NCBI GenBank assembly: GCA_007134165.1
Contig: SLLJ01000177.1
Span: 1 to 9,174 of the forward strand
Direction of reading: 5' to 3'
Length of the DNA: 9,174 nucleotides
Source of the DNA: Nitriliruptoraceae bacterium
GTDB taxonomy: Bacteria > Actinomycetota > Nitriliruptoria > Nitriliruptorales > Nitriliruptoraceae
This document shows, piece by piece, positions 6,365-9,174 of the stretch. Position 1 is the first letter of the stretch, and each line of letters begins with the position of its first letter. The notes under the pieces are model-generated. The model was given only the letters and a program-made list of their open reading frames with translations. It was not told where the DNA came from and ran no database searches. The position numbers and the translations under genes are program-made.

Positions 6365-7661
6365 GACTGGTGACGCCCCCGGCTGCTACCGGTCCAACGA
6401 CCCGATCCTCCGGACGCCGCGGCCGATGCACGGCCACGACCCAGGCGACATACATCAGCACGAGCCAGAAGTACTTGAAGTCCAGGTTCGACAGGAACGT
6501 GTTCGCGACCAGCAGGCCACTGAGGGCGGCGATCGGCACACCTCGACGTTCGGGTGGAAGCCACCGCATGCTCTGGTAGGTCAGTCCCAGGGCGACGACG
6601 AGCACCAGCGCACCGAGCCATCCGGCTTCGACGGGCACCCGGAGCCAGATGCTGTGGGGACCAACATTGGTGCGCGTACGGTCGGTGTCGGGTTCATCGA
6701 GGAAGTAGGTCGTGAACACTTCCCCGAAGGTCCCCCAGCCGGTGCCCCGCCCACAATGGTCGGCGCAGGCCTGGCTCCCGACGCTCCAGATGAGATCGCG
6801 TCCCGACGCTGACTGCGCCTGGAGTCGGCTCTGGGTGGCCTCAGCGCTGAGTGCGAACGTGAGCGCGAGAGAAACGACAGGGATGCCGATGTAGACGATC
6901 CGAGCCAGGCGTCGGCGGTCATGGAAGGCAAGGATGCCGATCCCGACGATGACCGCGAGCAAGCCGCCACGCGAACCCGTGAGCAGGATCGCAGCCCCGG
7001 TCAGGCCCGCCGCCAGGAGATAGGCCAGCCGGTGACGACCGGACCGCTCACTCATCGCCGCCGCAAGGGAAACCACGAGAGGCAGGAGCAGAGCTGCCGC
7101 GGTGATGTTGGGGTCCCCGCCCTCCCCACCTCCGCCTGCCGTCTGGAAGCGAGGCGTCCCGTCACCTTGGAGGTGCATGGCATCGGTCAGGAGCAGGAAG
7201 ACGGCGTACACCCCGGTCAGCGCGCCACTGAGCGCGATACCCGCCTCGATGACGTCGAGGTCCCGTACCGTGAAGCGCGGCAGGACCGAGACGGCGTACA
7301 GGCCGACGAGGCTGGCCATGACCAGCAGCTTCTGCAGCGTGAGGGACGGATCGACCGACCACGCAAGCGTGAGGGTGAGCACCGCGAAGAAGAAGAGCCA
7401 CCAGGGCAGGGGTGCGGGCAGGCTGCTCGCCCCTTCGCTGGCCAGGAGTACGTGGACAACAAGGCCTGCCGTGGTCACCAACCCGAGAGCCGTCGTTGCC
7501 GTTGCGAACTCCGCGGGCAGGCCGGTCGGCAGACTGATGCTGCTTCCGAAGGGGATGATGCTGGCGTAAGCCGCGAGGAGTAGTGCCGGTCGACGCAGTC
7601 CGGCAATGCTCGCCACGACCAGCAAGGGAATCGTCGCGAGCAGGAGCCAACCGGTCGTCAC
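6360..7661 (-). CDS. O-antigen polymerase/ligase family (Wzy/WaaL-like) membrane protein
   Basis: This 433-residue polytopic membrane protein fits the Wzy/WaaL superfamily, which polymerises lipid-linked repeat units or ligates glycan to an acceptor on the outer face of the membrane. It has about ten hydrophobic segments, including 5-20, 57-74, 87-101, 112-127, 139-159, 186-203, 213-227, 232-246, 255-271, 347-361, 376-389 and 396-411. The family signature is visible as AAILLTGSRGG (223-233, Ser230-Arg231) and, in the large loop, GRDLIW (Arg288), GRGTGWGTF (304-312) and PHSIWLRVPVEAGWLG (335-350, His336), matching the usual loop-histidine/glutamate pattern. Start is GTG at 7661; an in-frame ATG is absent nearby, and the GTG overlaps the Wzz stop by 4 nt (GTGA), indicating coupling. 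It shares its stop palindrome with the beta-helix gene. Polymerase versus ligase cannot be decided here; Wzz next door favours polymerase. Confidence 0.87.
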   Translation of the reverse strand: MTTGWLLLATIPLLVVASIAGLRRPALLLAAYASIIPFGSSISLPTGLPAEFATATTALGLVTTAGLVVHVLLASEGASSLPAPLPWWLFFFAVLTLTLAWSVDPSLTLQKLLVMASLVGLYAVSVLPRFTVRDLDVIEAGIALSGALTGVYAVFLLLTDAMHLQGDGTPRFQTAGGGGEGGDPNITAAALLLPLVVSLAAAMSERSGRHRLAYLLAAGLTGAAILLTGSRGGLLAVIVGIGILAFHDRRRLARIVYIGIPVVSLALTFALSAEATQSRLQAQSASGRDLIWSVGSQACADHCGRGTGWGTFGEVFTTYFLDEPDTDRTRTNVGPHSIWLRVPVEAGWLGALVLVVALGLTYQSMRWLPPERRGVPIAALSGLLVANTFLSNLDFKYFWLVLMYVAWVVAVHRPRRPEDRVVGPVAAGGVTSR

Positions 7662-8971
7662 GACCGTACGCTTGCACGCGAGGAACGGGCATCCTCGTGG
7701 TGAACCCTCGGCCGGCCATTGCTACTGTCCATGACCGTTTCGCACGAAGGCACCTGGCTCGGCCAGCTGAGGTCGGTCCTGCCCTCGCTCCGGTCCGCCC
7801 GGAGTCGGTGGAGCCAGCTGCGCAACAACCCCAGCTCGACCACCCAGACGATGCCGTCCACAGGGCGAGAGCGGGTCTCGAGGTAGCGTGCAAGCGCGCC
7901 TCTTGGCACACCTTCGGCCACGACGAGCACGAGAGATGCCGGACGGTGCAGTCGCACGTCGTCGGACCAGGGCCCATCGATCACCACGGCGGTGTCTGCG
8001 GAGACCACACGTTCGGGGACGCCGGTACACACGATGCCGTGCGCTTGAGCAAGACGTGCAGCCCGACGGCCGAAGCGGTCTCGGGCGGGTCGATACACGA
8101 CCGGCGCGATCAGCGCAAGCGTTCGGGCGACCAGCAACGATGCCTGCGTCCGTGACCGGCGGTGTCCGGGCGTGAGGAAGACCGTGCACTCGTTTCGGTG
8201 GGGGTAGAGGCAGAGCGCGAGATCAACGACGCCTTCTGCTTCGTCCGGACCTTGTCGGACCGAAGCGTGCCAGAGCCGCAGCACCCCCAGGATCGGCAGT
8301 CCGCTCAGATCACGTGCTTGCTCGTGGGTCAGCACCGGCCGCTTGACCGCAACGAGCAGAACGAGCAAGCCAACCGCGAGCACCAACCCGACGATCCCTC
8401 CGAGAAGCCACGAAGGAATGATCGGCGAGCGCATGTCGAGCTCGCGGGGCGGCACGGCCACTTCGTGGATCGCGAAGGTCCCAACCTCGGGACCCATCCG
8501 GTTCAACTCACCAACCAGCGCAGCGGCCGCCGCGTTCGCAATCTCGGCAGCGGGTTTGGGGTAGTCCGCCAGACCGCTGACGCGGATCACCACCGTCTCG
8601 GCGATCGTCTCGACCTCGACCTGCTCACGGAACTCAGCAGGCGTCATCGGCAGAGTCGTACGTTCGAGCGCGCGAGTCGGGACACTGTTGCCCGAGGAGA
8701 TCGCCTGGACCATCCGGGGCAGATGCTCCGGTCGTATCGAATTGAGCTCCGTGGCAACCACGAGCGCGGACGCGCGGTAGTGGACATCCGGGGCGTTCAT
8801 CGGAACGAAGAGGCCGATCAGGATCCCGATTACGGGGACCACCACCATCAACCCGACCGTGCGACGCGCTGCCCACCACAGCGAGAGCGTCACATCGTCG
8901 TGTCGATCTGCCACCGCCTCTGCGCTTTCTGGGCTGTTTGAACGACTCCAACCGTCGCCCTGCGGTCCCAT
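7658..8971 (-). CDS. Wzz-type polysaccharide co-polymerase with degenerate BY-kinase-like domain
   Basis: This 437-residue protein has the Wzz layout: cytosolic N-terminus, membrane helix about 38-57, an external region of roughly 130 residues, a Pro-containing stretch (AVPP 172-175, SPIIP 182-186) and a second helix about 187-208. It should set chain length for the Wzy partner. LSGLPILGVLR (222-232) then leads into a region shaped like a bacterial tyrosine kinase: LTPGHRRSRTQ (266-276) aligns with the P-loop SPGPGEGKST but has Arg274 for the Lys and lacks the Gly-rich loop; the Walker A' aspartates are absent; VVIDGPW (329-335, Asp332) matches Walker B. No C-terminal tyrosine cluster is present. 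It is therefore probably catalytically dead. The ATG at 8971 is chosen for fit to the fold; an in-frame GTG at 9052 would add 27 residues, and neither has a strong ribosome binding site. Its stop overlaps the next gene by 4 nt. Confidence 0.84.
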   Translation of the reverse strand: MGPQGDGWSRSNSPESAEAVADRHDDVTLSLWWAARRTVGLMVVVPVIGILIGLFVPMNAPDVHYRASALVVATELNSIRPEHLPRMVQAISSGNSVPTRALERTTLPMTPAEFREQVEVETIAETVVIRVSGLADYPKPAAEIANAAAAALVGELNRMGPEVGTFAIHEVAVPPRELDMRSPIIPSWLLGGIVGLVLAVGLLVLLVAVKRPVLTHEQARDLSGLPILGVLRLWHASVRQGPDEAEGVVDLALCLYPHRNECTVFLTPGHRRSRTQASLLVARTLALIAPVVYRPARDRFGRRAARLAQAHGIVCTGVPERVVSADTAVVIDGPWSDDVRLHRPASLVLVVAEGVPRGALARYLETRSRPVDGIVWVVELGLLRSWLHRLRADRSEGRTDLSWPSQVPSCETVMDSSNGRPRVHHEDARSSRASVRS

Positions 8972-9106
8972 GATAACAGTCGCACTGGCCAACGAATCGT
9001 CGCCCCGGGCGGGCGCAAGGTCGCGTGGGAGCACGTTGACGGCCCGGGGCACTGACGCCTACTCGACGTCGACCGGCGGATGTGCAACCCGCGTACGGCC
9101 TCGTGT

Positions 9107-9121
9107 CGGCCGCGTCGGCCG
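9107..9121. terminator. Short GC hairpin upstream of the Wzz gene
   Basis: CGGCCG, a 3-nt loop (CGT) and CGGCCG again form a 6-bp all-GC stem just downstream, on the minus strand, of a TAA at 9129-9127. It could end transcription of an upstream minus-strand gene or mark the boundary before the Wzz promoter. No T-run follows on either strand, so intrinsic termination is weakly supported, and such stems are common by chance in this GC-rich DNA. Confidence 0.2.
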
Positions 9122-9126
9122 TGGCT

Positions 9127-9174
9127 TTAGGGACGGATTCGCAGACCGCGCACCAGGAGGATTCGCCCACAAGC
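9127..9174 (-). CDS. Possible C-terminal end of an upstream minus-strand gene
   Basis: One minus-strand frame entering at the right edge encodes 15 residues (ACGRILLVRGLRIRP) and stops at TAA (9129-9127). About 155 bp then precede the Wzz start, and a GC hairpin sits just after the stop. This is the layout expected if another gene of the same orientation lies to the right, but the piece is too short to identify, and a second minus-strand frame stays open beyond it. Confidence 0.15.
   Translation of the reverse strand, partial: ACGRILLVRGLRIRP

Noticed and set aside
5563..6621. Minus-strand open frame of 352 codons opposite the beta-helix gene
   Set aside because: It crosses both the beta-helix gene and the end of the Wzy-like gene and shows no domain; the plus strand has a lipobox and beta-helix repeats.
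8162..8941. Plus-strand open frame of 259 codons opposite the Wzz gene
   Set aside because: Its composition (His, Arg, Asp, Gln-rich) is what antisense of a hydrophobic GC-rich gene gives; the Wzz features on the other strand are clear.
9063..9072. Perfect palindrome TCGACGTCGA upstream of the Wzz gene
   Set aside because: Could be an operator, but short GC-rich palindromes are frequent by chance here and no second copy near another promoter was seen.
1..9174. CRISPR arrays, tRNA or rRNA genes, insertion sequences
   Set aside because: No regularly spaced repeats, cloverleaf-like segments, rRNA-like tracts, transposase motifs or terminal inverted repeats were found by eye.

Overview
The window is very GC-rich and strongly G/C-biased at third codon positions, with frequent GTG starts and tightly overlapping genes. 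This fits a high-GC actinobacterium (Actinomycetota). A lineage such as Acidimicrobiia is possible, but nothing here fixes the taxon. The content is a cell-surface polysaccharide (EPS, capsule or O-antigen-like) biosynthesis and export locus.

Layout from left to right. (A) Minus-strand operon, 3585 down to 1: an MsbA/PglK-type ABC exporter with fused membrane and ATPase domains (1783-3585). It is followed by a protein with a ParB/Srx-like motif (935-1786), which overlaps the exporter's stop by 4 nt. A GTG-initiated gene (1-934) then starts on the base after the ParB-like stop codon and runs off the left edge. It has a possible Rossmann-like N-terminal region, then the beginning of what looks like an aminoglycoside-phosphotransferase-type kinase lobe. 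(B) A divergent intergenic region of about 550 bp (3586-4132). It holds two mutually exclusive small ORF candidates: a plus-strand one with a good ribosome binding site that ends in an ATGA overlap with the next gene, and a minus-strand hydrophobic one faintly like the start of a VanZ protein. (C) Plus-strand pair: a GT4 glycosyltransferase (4133-5239) and, overlapping by ATGA, a lipoprotein with a right-handed beta-helix fold (5236-6363). (D) Minus-strand pair: a Wzz-type co-polymerase with a degenerate BY-kinase-like C-terminal domain (7658-8971) and a Wzy/WaaL-family O-antigen polymerase or ligase (6360-7661), joined by a GTGA overlap. The plus pair and this minus pair converge and share one palindromic stop site (GCTAGC, 6359-6364), leaving no intergenic space.

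How they may work together (inference). The GT4 enzyme adds a sugar to a lipid-linked glycan. The ABC exporter may flip or export the glycan or glycolipid, since no Wzx-like flippase is visible in the window. Wzy polymerises or ligates, Wzz sets chain length, and the beta-helix lipoprotein may bind, cleave or modify the polymer outside the membrane. The ParB-like and kinase-like proteins are tied to the exporter by overlap and abutment, but their roles are unknown. The most unusual points are the ParB-like/kinase-like pair in one frame split by a single TAG, the Wzz protein with a dead-looking kinase domain, and the small ORF translationally linked to the glycosyltransferase.
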